A DNA stretch of 64,000 bases from Aulostomus chinensis (Eukaryota > Chordata > Actinopteri > Syngnathiformes > Aulostomidae). Numbering within the stretch: position 1 is the first letter of the stretch; the number at the start of each line of letters is the position of its first letter. Shown piece by piece: positions 44,601 through 55,634 of the stretch. Position numbers and translations under genes: made by a program. A model generated the notes under the pieces. It was not told the origin of the DNA. It worked only from the letters and a program-made list of their open reading frames with translations, and made no database searches. The DNA is taken from contig JBBMOA010000017.1 of NCBI GenBank assembly GCA_037954235.1, positions 26,490,527 to 26,554,526 on the forward strand, read 5' to 3'.

Positions 44601-47600
44601 CTGCATTGGGCTCACTCAAACTGTCGCCTCGCTGCACTTCCACTTTGAGCTCCTCAAGTAAAGCTGCACACGCATCCTGATGAAAACAAAGCAGGGATGA
44701 AGACAACTTTACCACAGCACAGCGGCGGAGCAGCCAGGACCACAGACCTCACTCTCACAGTTGGCGGTTAGGAGTTGGTCATTGGGTCGGATGAGTTTAC
44801 AGGCGTAGGCGATGTTGATGGCGGTCTCCTGCTTGTCTCCAGTGAGGACCCAGACTTTGATGCCAGCCCTCTGGAGAGCTTCGATGGTCTGTGGGACGTC
44901 CTCCTGCAGTCTGTCTACGATCCCTGTGGTGCCTGCAGAGGTAGAGAAGAACGTTAAAGAGCAGGGAAGACACCGCTGCTGTCTCCACCGCTGTCGCTTG
45001 TACACCTGTGATCCCCGTTTCCCTACCGAGAAGGGTGAGGTTGGTCTCTAGTCGCTGAGCTGAGTCCAGCAGCAGCTCCTCTCGGTTCTCTATGCTGCTC
45101 TCAGCCAGAAGATGCCTCTTCATCCACGCCTCATACTCCTCTTCCTCCAGGACCTGTCGCACACAGGTCAGATAGCAGCACATCACTACCTCACATCTGA
45201 GCGAGGAACACACCAGGTGTCGCAGAAATCCTTGAACTGGCTGTCACCTTTAGATTCAGACCAGCAGGTAGACCAGCTGGCTGCTATTAGCTTAGCTGCC
45301 ATGAACACTCACAGGGTGGGGGGGTCAGCAGAAAAAGGGGCTCATGTCATGATAATACGTATGAGGAGGATTCAGAGCAGTAGCACCCAGGAGGTTACCT
45401 TCTTGGCGATGCAGAGAGTGCGGAGGCCTTCTCTGGCGTAGCTGTCTAAGTGCTGCTGGGTCTGGGTTCTGATGCGACTGTAGATGTCCGGAATCTCCTC
45501 CGCACCTGAACATGACACATCAACGCATCTGTTGTCATCTCAGAGCATCAACCAACAGTCTGGCTTTCATTTTATTGTACTTTAATTCACATAAAGTAAA
45601 GGGCTGCTTTGTGCCGAAGGAACTCAATTCTACAAGACTCGATCAGTTCCGGGAGATTTCCCTTCTGGATGTAGAGGGAAACATTTTCTGGTCCATCATC
45701 GCCAGAAGACTAACATCATACTTGCTCGTTAATGAGTTCATCAATCCCAGTGTCCAAAAAGGAGGAGTGCCAGGATATTCTGGCTGCCTGGAGCATACAG
45801 CGGTAATTAGCCAGCTCATCAAGGAAGCCAAGAGGAACACCAACACACTCTCCGTCGTTTGGCTGGATCTCGCCAAAGCTTATCCAAGCGTCCCTCACCA
45901 GCTGATCCGAAAGGCATTGGATCACTACCGAGTTCCATCAGAAGTAGTTGAGCTCGTGATGGCACACATGGAGGCGTTGTGGATGAGGTTCACCGTTGGA
46001 AGTGTCACTACCAAATGGCAAAAGCTTGAAAAGGGCATTATGGCAGGATGCACAATCTCGGTGGTCCTGTTCATAGCAGCTATGAACCTGCTGCTAACGG
46101 CAGGAGCGACGCAGTGCAGAGGGCCGAAAGCAGACGACGGCATAAGACACCCTGCTTGTCGAGCTTTTATGGATGATGTGACCGTAATGACCCCATCTAT
46201 CCAGGGCACACAGTGGATCCTGAACTCGTTGGAAAAGATGGCGACATGGTCACGTGTGCAGTTTAAACCAGAAAAGTCGAGGAGCCTCTGTATCTTGAAA
46301 GGGAAGCTAACGGACAAAACCTTCAGCATTCAAGGCGCGGAAATCCCCACAATCCAAGACCAAGGGATCCGATGCCTTGGAAAGCAATACAACAGCTCCC
46401 TAAATGACAGCAACAACCTTGCCAGCACCAAAGCCCAGCTGATCACTTGGCTGAAGGCAGTCGAACACAGCCCACTGCTCGGGAGGTTTAAAGTCTGGTG
46501 CTTCCAGTACGGCATTATACCCCGGCTACAATGGCCCTTCCTACTCTACGATTTTCCCATGTCCCAAGTGCAAAGAATGGAAAGAGTGTGCAGTAAGTTC
46601 TTGCGGAAATGGCTAGGAGTCCCTCCATCCTTCAGCACAGTCAATCTGTACAGTAAGACCTCCAAGCTCCCTCTGCCAGTTTCATCGGTGGTGGAGGAGT
46701 TTAAAGCCACTAAAGCAAGGGCAGTCAGCACACTCCTTTCGTCCGAGGATGGGAAAGTAAGAAATGCAAGCAAAACCATTAAAACCGGTAGAAAGTGGAA
46801 ACCCCAACAAGGCGTAAGGGAAGCGGAGTCACACTGGAAGCAGCAGGAAATCATGGGAGTGGTGTGTAAGGGGCAGCTGGGCCTGGGTCATTACAGCGAG
46901 AAGAGGTGGAGCAGGGCTGATGCCAGGACCAAAAAAGGCCTGTGGTGCAGAGAGTTTGAGAAGCAGTAGAGGAGGAGCGCCAGGTTAAAGCCATGGGGCT
47001 CGCCTCCCAGGGCCGATGGACGCAGTGGGACCAGGCACAAGATAGACCACTATCATGGAAGGAGCTGTGGCAGATCGATCAAGGGAAGCTGAGCTTTCTT
47101 TTGCGCTCTGTGGCCGACCTGCTGCCAACACCAGGAAACCTGAGGATCTGGGGCATAGAAGAAGACCCATCTTGCAAGCAACGTGGTGCAGTTTCATGCA
47201 CACTGAACCACATTCTGACAGGCTGTCCACAAGCACTGGCAGAAGGGCGGTACAGATGGAGGCATGACAAGGTCCTCACAGTGATCGCGAACAGGGTGGA
47301 GCAGCAGCGAGTCAAGGCCAACAACAACATGCAAGCCCAACCGTCCCAAACCATTGCCTTTGTGAGGGAAGGAGGCAAGACTCATAAAACCAACACAGTG
47401 GACAAGATCCGACCCTCTATCCTGCACGGAGCCTCGGACTGGGAGTTGAGGGTAGACCTGAAGCGGAAACTACTTTTCCCACAGGATGTGGTAGTGACCT
47501 CGCTCCGACCAGACCTCATCTTACTATCCAGGAGCACAAAAACAATCATTGTTGCTGAGCTCACGGTACCCTGGGAAGAGAGGTTGGCGACATCCCACCA

Positions 47601-50600
47601 ACTCAAGAAAGCCAAATATCAGGACCTACTCGACGAAGCTGTATTAAAGGGGTGGCACGCAACCAGCTACCCCATCGAAGTCGGCTGCCGCGGTTTCCCA
47701 GCAAAATCGGTGAACTACTTCCTGCAGAAGGTGGGACTGGATCCCAAAATGTTGACGAAAGCCACCAGGGAGATAGCCGAAGCAACCGAGTCCAGCTCAA
47801 GATGGCTGTGGTTGAAAAGAGCCCACAGTTGGAACCCTTCTGCAGGTGAAGGCTAGTCAGTCTTTGCTGCCCCACTCAGGCTAGGTGTTCAGGTTAAGGG
47901 GCGAAACACCAGTGAGCCTGAGATCCCTGCTGACGATGCAGAAGGGTACCAACAATGTGGACGCTCAAGGAATTCCAATGAAGATCTGCATCACTGCGGT
48001 TAGTTAGAGTAGTCCCTAGTTGTAGCTCGTGGTAAAGCATCTCTGATGTTTTCTTCACCACCTTACCCACAAAGTGTAGTTTTCCTTTCAAGTACTCACT
48101 AGCAGGAGTATTCAGCTCTCTAAGATGATTTTCCCTCCATCACTTCTTTGTCACTTGAGCTTGAAGCTAATGGAGACTGATGGCTAACAACAGCTAAACT
48201 GTACAAAGCAGCTCCTTCAGGAACTGAATCAGAACTGTTCTGGTTCGCTCTGATCTCCAGTCAAAGTGTTGGATCACTGATCCTCCACCTGGATCAAGCA
48301 GACCTGGATTACACCAGACCACCTGGAGAGTTGGTGAACAAGTCAAGTCAGGTTTATTTCTATAGCGCCAAACCCCAACCAAAGTTCTCTCCTGACTCTG
48401 TCCAAGTAGAGCAGGTCCAGCACCTCCCTCCTTCAATGAACCTCCACCCAACAATTCTCCATCAGCAGCACATCCTGCAACAGCAGCCACCAGAACCTTC
48501 CTTTACCAGCAGGAAGGTGGAGCAGATCCAGGATCAGTAGGGACGGACGTCTGCTTTGACCGGTTGGAGGGAACAGACGTTGGACAGTGAAGGGTGAAAT
48601 ATTACTTTACATACCTTTTGGCGTCTCAGCCAAAGCCAAATCCATGATGACTGAATCCGCTCCCTTAGAGTAGACCACCACCTGTCCTGTGAGGGGGTGG
48701 CGGACCACCACTGACATCCTCTTCCTGTTGGAGTCAAAGGGCAGGATGTGGAGCAGCTGGACAGACAGAGACCCAATTCCCGGCAGGTCGACAAGGAGAC
48801 TCTCGGCGGAGCGTCCCCGCAGGGTGCAGCGGTACGCTCGAGCAGCGTGGACCAGCGCAGCCTCGTCTGGACTCTCTGCCTCATACAGCAGCTCATCATC
48901 AAGGTCACTCCCAGTGTCCACACCTCCGTCTCCAGAGTCCACTTCTCTGGTCTTATCCTCTGTCTCCATGTCCTCCAGATCTCCGCCATGTCTCTCCTCT
49001 TTGACAGAAAAGTCTAGTGTCTGTTTCATGTCGGAGGTCTCCATTTCTGGGGCTGGGCCTGTGCTAGTCTTCCCCCGAGTGAACAGCCTGTTGGTAAAAC
49101 TGCGGGGGCTGCCTCGGATCTGGGGGGGGGACAAGGTGGAGAGTGCTGAGAAAGGAGAGAAGCTGAAGCGCTGGAACATCAGCTTGATTTCCTCCAGAGA
49201 TCTGAGTGGCGTCCGAGCTTCAGGAACCTGCAGGAGAAAGAAACAGACCATGGGGGTCAGGTTTTGGCTGATCTGCTCAAGTGACGCATCTGTTTTTTTC
49301 CTCATCTCTAAAGAAATATTGTTCCAAATACTGTAGACAATTACTGAAGTACAACAGTTCAGAAAACTTTTGTTCTGACATGGTTATCAGCTGATTCTGG
49401 TGTCACTGTCTTATGAGCGGGCAGAAACAACAACAACAACAAAAACGGGCCGATGGCGCTGACTCACTACGTGCCGTGGCTGGCCGGGCGAGGAGACCAC
49501 CACACTGTTGCAGATAGCCAACGCCAAGAAGAAGTCGGTGATGTATGTGAGCTCCAGGCTGGATGGCGCCTCAGAGGCGACGCCACCCAGAGGGAGCATG
49601 GAGGAACAAAGCCAGTTCAACTTCCTCACCAACTCCGGGTCAGGAACCACCTCCTTTGCCTGAGCAGACAAAAACAGCAGCTAATCATTGACGCTCAGGT
49701 GAGTTCTTCCTCCTACAAGCCAAGTGGCAGACCCATCGTTGTTCTGCATCTTTACAGTGACTAAGCATAAAAACCGATGCACCGACTTCTCCTTCGCACA
49801 TCTGGTGTAGCAGGGTCTGAAATGAACCTCACCAGCCAAATGTCTTCGACTAAAAGTTCAAGTCAGGGTTAGTTTAACCGAGCCCGTGCTACACATACAG
49901 TGGTGCATGTTTGTCACACTTTAATGTTTCAGATGAAACAAATTTAATTAATTCGACAACAGAAAACAGGCTTAAAATGAAGGTTTTTATTAAGGAAGAA
50001 AAAAGGTCATGCTGCAGCATCTCAGTAGGATTCAGGTCAGGACTCTAGCCACTCCAAGTCTCCATTTTGTTTTCCTTCTGCCAGTCAGAGGTGGACTCAC
50101 TGCTTGTTTTGGATCGTTCTCCTGCTGCAGAACCATAGTTTGCATCAGCTGGAGGTCACCAACAGATGGCCAGACATTCTCCTTCAGGGTCCACTTATCA
50201 CAGCAAGTCTTCTCAAAACAACCCCAGACCATCACTTTCACACAGGGCCATGTAGGGTTGGATTTTTTTCTTCCTTCATAAAAATCTTCATTTAAAAACT
50301 GCATTTTGTGTTCACTTGTCTTTGACTAATATTTCAATTTGATGATCTGAAACATTTAAGTGTGACAAACGTGCAAAAAATGAGACATCAGGAAGGGGAC
50401 AAACACTTTTTCGTGATTTGTATTTATAACTGACGTGAAACGCAAGTCAGCAAGGGACTCAGGGGCGCGGAGACATCTGTGGGCGGAGCTTCAACATCTC
50501 AATCCTGCAGAAGTCACATGTGATTATGACAGATAATCATTAAATGAGCAATTCGGCACGTGTTGAATGGCAAATCTACCCAAATTTGATAGGCGTTACT

Positions 50601-53407
50601 TTCATACTCTACTAATCATTTTAGGAATGCCTCCCAGTATGACCAGTACAGTTTAACCACACCACAAATCTCAGCCTCCAAAAGGAGCTTTTTCACTGAC
50701 TCATGCAGGGAGGAATAATGCCAGGGTGGTTAGACTTTCATCAGAGTGTACCTAAACAAACAGGCAGGACAAACCGACACAGGCAGAGACTGCTGATGGT
50801 CCCTCCCCCTGCTGTGTAGCGGCGAGTGAGAGAGAGTGTCTGACCATGCGGCTGCAGAAGGCGCTGGTCTGGGAATGGACAGGACTGGGCAGCTGGTCCT
50901 CCTCGTCCTCACCCTCAGCAGTGAGCGTGTGCAGAGACACCGAGCTGCGGTTACAGCTGAGGGACCGACAGCTGAGAGATTTACCGCTGCAGCCCGACTT
51001 CAGAGTTGCTGAGCGGCTGGCGGCTTCCTTCCTCTCGGCCTCGTAGACCTCCAGCCTCCGAGCTGACCAGACACAGCAGACAGACCGAGAGCACAGGTCA
51101 GAGACCCTGCTTCTCTTTAAGCGCAAATAAAAATTATATCACATAACTCAGCCAAGGCTTCCACTCAGGAACTATGTGATTCAGTTCTGGAGTTCAGTGG
51201 CGAGCGGCGTCAGCCGGACTGCTGCTGACACTCCCACTGCAGCCATGTCGGAGTCATTTATGATGAAGCAAAGGAAAGAAGCTCTATTTCTTCCTAACAC
51301 CAGACAGTGGTAGAAACAGCATGATGGCGAGGATCCCGTCCTCAGAACAATCATTCACAAACCCCTGGACTAGAACCCGGCCACACCTGAGTGGTTCTAT
51401 ACCGCTCTTTGTTAGGAGAGGACCAGGCAGACACTCCATTGGCTACACCTGGATACCGAAGAGGTTTTGGACTTTTAATTTTATTCCATTTTTCTAGACC
51501 TGTGGGGGGCTCTTAAATACCCAAATACATATTTGTGAATATTAAAATATTTCAGTCACATAAAAGCTAATTTCATCATCCTCATGCCCTGACATTCGTC
51601 CTCCAATGCTCCTGTCAAGCAGTTAGCGTCTCCTCCCTTGAGTCGCCGGAGGTCAGCTGCTCAGAAGCGAGCGGAACCTCAACACTAGAGTGGCTGCAGA
51701 GGAGCAGGAGCTTGTTTTGGGGCGTTAGATGACAACGGTGAAGAGCTGGCTGTTATCACGACGTACCGTTTTCCTGGTGAGGATATTCTACCCCGAAGAT
51801 ACTGCAGCGGCGGAACACCATCTTGTTCTCTGTCAGAGTTCCAGTCTTATCGGAGAACAAGTACTGGATCTGACCCAGATCCTCAGTGATGTTGAGGGTG
51901 CGGCACTGGATCCTAGAGTCCAGCTGCTGGTTGTATAGGACCAGATCATTCTGGATAAAGTAGATCTGACCCAGTTTCACAATCTCAATGGACACGTACA
52001 GAGAGATGGGAATCAGCACCTGATGGGCAGATGGACAGTCACAAACCTGCAGAACCTCTGAGGCAGTCAGCTGAGACTCGTCATACCTGAAGAACAATTA
52101 TCATGGTCCAGAAGATGTAGAACCCCGCCAGAGCCGGAGACGTCTCCCCGTCTACCAGGAACACCGGATCCCTGAGCTGATTCAGCCAGAGACCGTGGCC
52201 TGAGACACAGCGAGACACGACAGCAGGTCACCTGATTGGTAGCACCGGTCAACACTGGTTTCCATGGAGACAGTGCAGTAATAGTGCAGGTACACACCGA
52301 CGGCAGCAGTCAGACACATGATGACGAGCAGGACGACGCACCACAGGACCTGCAAGTTCAGCTGCCTCTCCAGCTGGCTGCGTTTGTACCGCGGACCGCT
52401 GTTGCTCATCATGGCTTTGGTCTCATGTCCTGAGGAACATGGCAGAGGGACAGGTGCACTTACCAAAACCACGGAGACTTCAACCTTAGCCAGAAGAAAC
52501 CAGCCTCATAATTACTGCTGGAGATGAAACAGCACCAGCCACAACATGGTCGCATATAATCCACATCCAGTCTTCAACTCCATAATCCAGAGCATTTAGA
52601 CACACCAGTGAGTTTTAGATCGGAGCTCAAACTTCCTAATTAAAACACTCGAATGACCGGCTCACACATTTGGTTCACATCCCGCCTCCCAGCTCGTTGA
52701 TGGCCCAGATTCACTGATGGATGTTTACACGGCGCACCGCGGTATCGCCAACACAGAGCGAGATCAACTGGAGACGTTTCTGGACAGTTTAGCTGCTGTT
52801 AGCATCAGCCTCCGTTAGCTTCAAGCTAAACATACGTGGCTGGTTCTTCCTGCATTCTGGAGTCACTAAGAAGTGATGGAGGAGGGAGAAACACCTCAGT
52901 GAGCTGAGTACTCCTGGTAGTGAGTACTTGGAGGGTGAAGTACACTTATTGGGTGAAGTACCATTTTAACACATGATACAATGAACAAAATTTGAAGAAA
53001 ATTTTCTATTAATATCAGCAATGCAGGACACCAAAACATGGTTCTCTGACATCATTTATTTGGACTACTGCTCATGTGACTCAGTTGAGCAGGACTGAAT
53101 GATCCGTGTCATATTTATACTGTCTACTGTGGGGGGGTTCTCCCTGCTACTGTGGTTTTGTAACAGACTGCACAGAGGTGCTGCAGGTGGACTCCTGCCT
53201 CTACTGGTTCCACTGGTGTTAACTTGACTCAAAGCAGCTCCACTTCCACACACACACACACACGAGTCATGTGAGGGCTGTCCTCTTACCAGCGTAGACC
53301 ACCATGCCCACCACAGTCTCTGTGTTACGGATGGTGCAGCTCCTCAACAGGAGGTTGTTGTTGTGGAGGCCAATGCGAGCACCACCTGGATGCGCCCTGA
53401 GGGACCC

Positions 53408-53448
<41 letters not shown>

Positions 53449-53638
53449 TAAATGCGTTCCTGCTCAGACACCTTTGTCTTGCGGTCCTTAAATGGAGGTG
53501 TTTGGTCTTCCAGGACTCGGGCGCGACTGAGAAGGTACTCACATGAATCCTCGGAACCTGGTGAGGTCGTTGTTTGGGTTCTCACACTCAACATGACAGT
53601 GGAAGTTCTCCGGGGTGAACTCAACCCCCTGGAACACG

Positions 53639-53697
<59 letters not shown>

Positions 53698-55634
53698 CCT
53701 GAATACCTGAATTACATGGAGAGATTAATAAACCCTTCATGCCTGGGGAGGTGGGGGTGCTTGGGGGGGGTCATGACAGTGCCCCCCCACTCACCTGTAG
53801 TGGGAGGTCCGACACCACCTGTCTCTGCTTCAGGTTGGTCTCTCCGTCCAGGTTGGCGGTCTCGATGTAACAGACTCCATGGGGGTCCGAGGAGTACAGC
53901 AGCAGCATGTCAGCAGGGATGATTTCATTACAGCACAGACGGACAAAGTCTCCAACCTGAACATCCTTCCAGCGCCGTTCCATGTAGGCCTTCTGCTTGC
54001 TATGGAATGTTGAGAAGAGAAACAACAAATGGTTCCACAATAAGAACGATGATACAGTGGCTGGATGTTCTCCGGTTCTTGTCCAGATCCATCAGAGCAT
54101 CTGCTCTACCTCCTAGAACATCCCAGCAGAGATCCACCACAGCTGCTGAGTCTATATCTGCTCAGCATGCAGTGAACTAGCGTCAGGGAGCGGAGCAGGC
54201 GGAGACGCCAACCTTCAGCGTGAGTCCAATCACCTGTTAATCATTATCACGCTTCACCCACAGCTATGGAACCAGCAGAGAAGAGGAATGACTGCAACTG
54301 TGGTTCAGCCAGAGGTCACCAGGTAGTGAAGCAGTGAAATGAGGGGGGGGGGTTAGCGTGCACGATGAAGTGTGCTAGAGGTGTGGGATCCAGTCGGTTT
54401 CTGTGTGATCTGGGTGTAAAGTCACTTTAGTGACTCATCATTCGCCTTAACGCTAAGTACAGGCGTGTTCTGACCAGAACATGAACATTCATAATTTCTG
54501 CCCCCCCCCCCCCCGGCCTCCTGGTGCTGTGTCTGCTCAGGAAACAACCTCATGCTTCCACTCGTCTGTCGATACATAGCAGAAGTTGCATAGCGGGGAG
54601 GCGTGGCTCAGAGGTAGTGTGGCCGTCTAGCAACTGAAGGGTCGCTGGTTCGATCCCCACTTGGACAGACAGATGGATGGAGAACAGTGCTCAGCTTCAG
54701 ATGAGAAGCCTTAAGAAGAAGAAGCTCACGTCACTCCCATTGTTTCAGTGGGATCCAGTCAGATGCCAGTATGAGCTGGTCACAAGAACAAGAGCGAAGC
54801 ATGTGACTATGGATGTCTGTCAACACTTCCATAAAGTCGCTTTATTACTGAGGAAGATCATGTGACCCCCACTCTCACTTCCTCTTAGAACATTTAAAGG
54901 AGCACATAGTTATGGTGACAACAGAAACGCAGGAGTCCGTGTTCCGTCCCCAGAAGTCCTGCCAGACCACCGCTGCCTCCAGTTTTGACTTTGATGAGAT
55001 TAAACTGCAATAATAATGTTGCATTAATGACTTCAGGGTGCAGGTGGGAATGAATGAATGACTGAATGAATGAATGACTTGATTAATTAACTGATGCTTT
55101 GCCTGGTGTCTTGCTAGACAAGCCAAGAATGTTTCAGATGTTTGGATCACATAAACCAGAGTTTGAGGCGTCGTCAGCGTTGCTGCTGCGTTGCTGCTGC
55201 GTTGCTGCTGCGTTGCTAAGTCATTGTGCTCTTGTCACCAACCTGCTGTAGACGAGGCAGAGGAGCCTGTTAATCAAACGATCCGATCTAAACCTGCAGA
55301 AATCCTCCCACCCGTCCTTGACCGCCGTCACGGTCAGCACCAGCAGGATGGGAGCCAGCGCCACCTCAGGCTGGAAGGCCTCCACCACCGGCACGAAGTT
55401 GAGAGCAGCCAAGAAAATGAAGTAGACGTTAGCGAAGCGATGTAGCTGCTCAAACAGATTCCTGGGCAGGAAGGACAGGACTGAATACTTTGTAGTCCTG
55501 ATCTTGTTGTTTTTGTACTTCAAGCGTTGACTCGGGTCCTCATTTCCCCGAGAGCAGGATGGGATGAGTGTTCTCTTCTTCCTGGGACGTTCGGTGGTCC
55601 AGTGAAGGCAGGACAGACACTCCGGCCGATACAT
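41623..55634 (-). CDS. atp10d: ATP10-class P4-ATPase lipid flippase (ATP10D-like body)
   Basis: Class V P4-ATPases move phosphatidylcholine or glucosylceramide to the cytosolic leaflet, usually with a CDC50 partner. This is a 21-exon, 1,324-aa reading with consistent phases and no stops. Exons: 55,634-55,243; 53,999-53,795; 53,628-53,543; 53,396-53,290; 52,429-52,298; 52,199-52,087; 52,019-51,767; 51,062-50,845; 49,659-49,468; 49,227-48,615; 45,505-45,399; 45,153-45,027; 44,932-44,748; 44,676-44,379; 44,090-44,014; 43,941-43,816; 43,566-43,366; 43,226-43,146; 42,516-42,412; 42,332-42,145; 41,791-41,623. Visible motifs are LDGETNL (actuator), PISL in TM4, DKTGT with Asp402, [28 protein letters not shown] and GDGAND at 1010. 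The body resembles ATP10D most, with some ATP10A/B-like positions. This first exon (N-terminus plus TM1-TM2) is instead ATP10A-like; alternative exons lie upstream. The usual NPYW before TM10 reads NPVG. The human family members are about 1,430-1,500 aa; the C-tail here is short. Confidence 0.95.
45512..46969 (+). pseudogene. LINE reverse transcriptase part, 5'-truncated and frameshifted
   Basis: An open stretch of 485 codons carries the RT core. It shows an FVPKE...[11 protein letters not shown] start of the palm, motif [15 protein letters not shown], motif [15 protein letters not shown] and motif C FMDDVTV (F-x-D-D, where many RTs have Y-x-D-D). A thumb-like [10 protein letters not shown] region follows. 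The first ~29 codons are host intron read-through, not element. The frame ends at a TAG near 46,967; one base change in length (indel) at about 46,955-46,965 separates it from the next segment, which continues in another frame. The element copy is therefore broken. Confidence 0.85.
45540..48060 (+). mobile_element. 5'-truncated RLE-type non-LTR retrotransposon in flippase intron 10
   Basis: This LINE is inserted antisense to the host gene, between exons 10 and 11. It retains most of the reverse transcriptase and the C-terminal restriction-like endonuclease, the layout of R2/NeSL/Hero-type elements. Recognisable element sequence starts near 45,599, within about 95 bp of the exon 11 splice acceptor (45,506). 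The 5' end is missing, which is typical of LINE insertions. The 3' border is uncertain, near 48,050, where a DR repeat copy begins. Confidence 0.85.
46967..47856 (+). pseudogene. LINE restriction-like endonuclease part
   Basis: This is the continuation of the LINE polyprotein in the next frame; the ATG at 46,993 is unlikely to be a real start. It contains a Cys/His cluster (C-x6-C-x4-H-x4-C, in [15 protein letters not shown]), which fits the CCHC knuckle of R2-type elements. Then follows a PD-(D/E)xK-type endonuclease core: RPD at about 47,510, then a Glu in AELTVPWEE, then [20 protein letters not shown] near the C-terminus is a conserved signature of this group. It ends in a TAG at about 47,854. 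Confidence 0.85.
48080..48335 (-). repeat. Dispersed repeat family 'DR', copy 7
   Basis: Reverse-oriented copy, from TTTCAAGTACTCACTAGCAG through CTTGAAGCTAATGGAGACTG to CACCAGACCACCTGGAGAGT. It abuts the 3' end of the LINE and the teleost repeat fragment at 48,344. Confidence 0.7.
48344..48541 (+). repeat. Fragment of a common teleost dispersed repeat
   Basis: Begins AAGTCAGGTTTATTTCTATA followed by GCGCCAAA and ends AGCAGGAAGGTGGAGCAGATC. I know this 'GGTTTATTTATATAGCGCCAAA' sequence as a widespread fish repeat, but cannot name its family. A reverse-complement copy lies at 58,104-58,300. Confidence 0.75.
52765..52950 (+). repeat. Dispersed repeat family 'DR', copy 8
   Basis: Forward copy with GACAGTTTAGCTGCTGTTAG, CTTCAAGCTAAACATACGTG and AGTACTTGGAGGGTGAAGTA, lying in flippase intron 4 (between exons 4 and 5). 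It is very similar to the copy at 18,745. Confidence 0.8.
53410..53446. repeat. (CA)n microsatellite next to flippase exon 4
   Basis: About 18 CA units, ending 13 bases from the exon 4 splice acceptor (53,397). On the gene's strand it is a (TG)n tract in the polypyrimidine position. Confidence 0.96.
53639..53694. repeat. (CA)n microsatellite next to flippase exon 3
   Basis: About 27 CA units; on the gene's strand a (TG)n tract ending 10 bases before the exon 3 acceptor (53,629). Confidence 0.96.
54597..54680 (+). mobile_element. Truncated tRNA-like SINE head
   Basis: GGCGTGGCTCAGAGGTAGTG followed by GGTCGCTGGTTCGATCCCCA matches the 5' tRNA-like part of the SINE at 30,903 and then stops at a short ACAGACAGATGGATGG sequence. 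It lies in flippase intron 1. It lacks a plausible acceptor stem, so it is not called a tRNA. Confidence 0.8.

Noticed and set aside
54597..54670. tRNA gene candidate
   Set aside because: A and B boxes are present but no pairing acceptor stem is visible, and the sequence matches the head of the SINE at 30,903.
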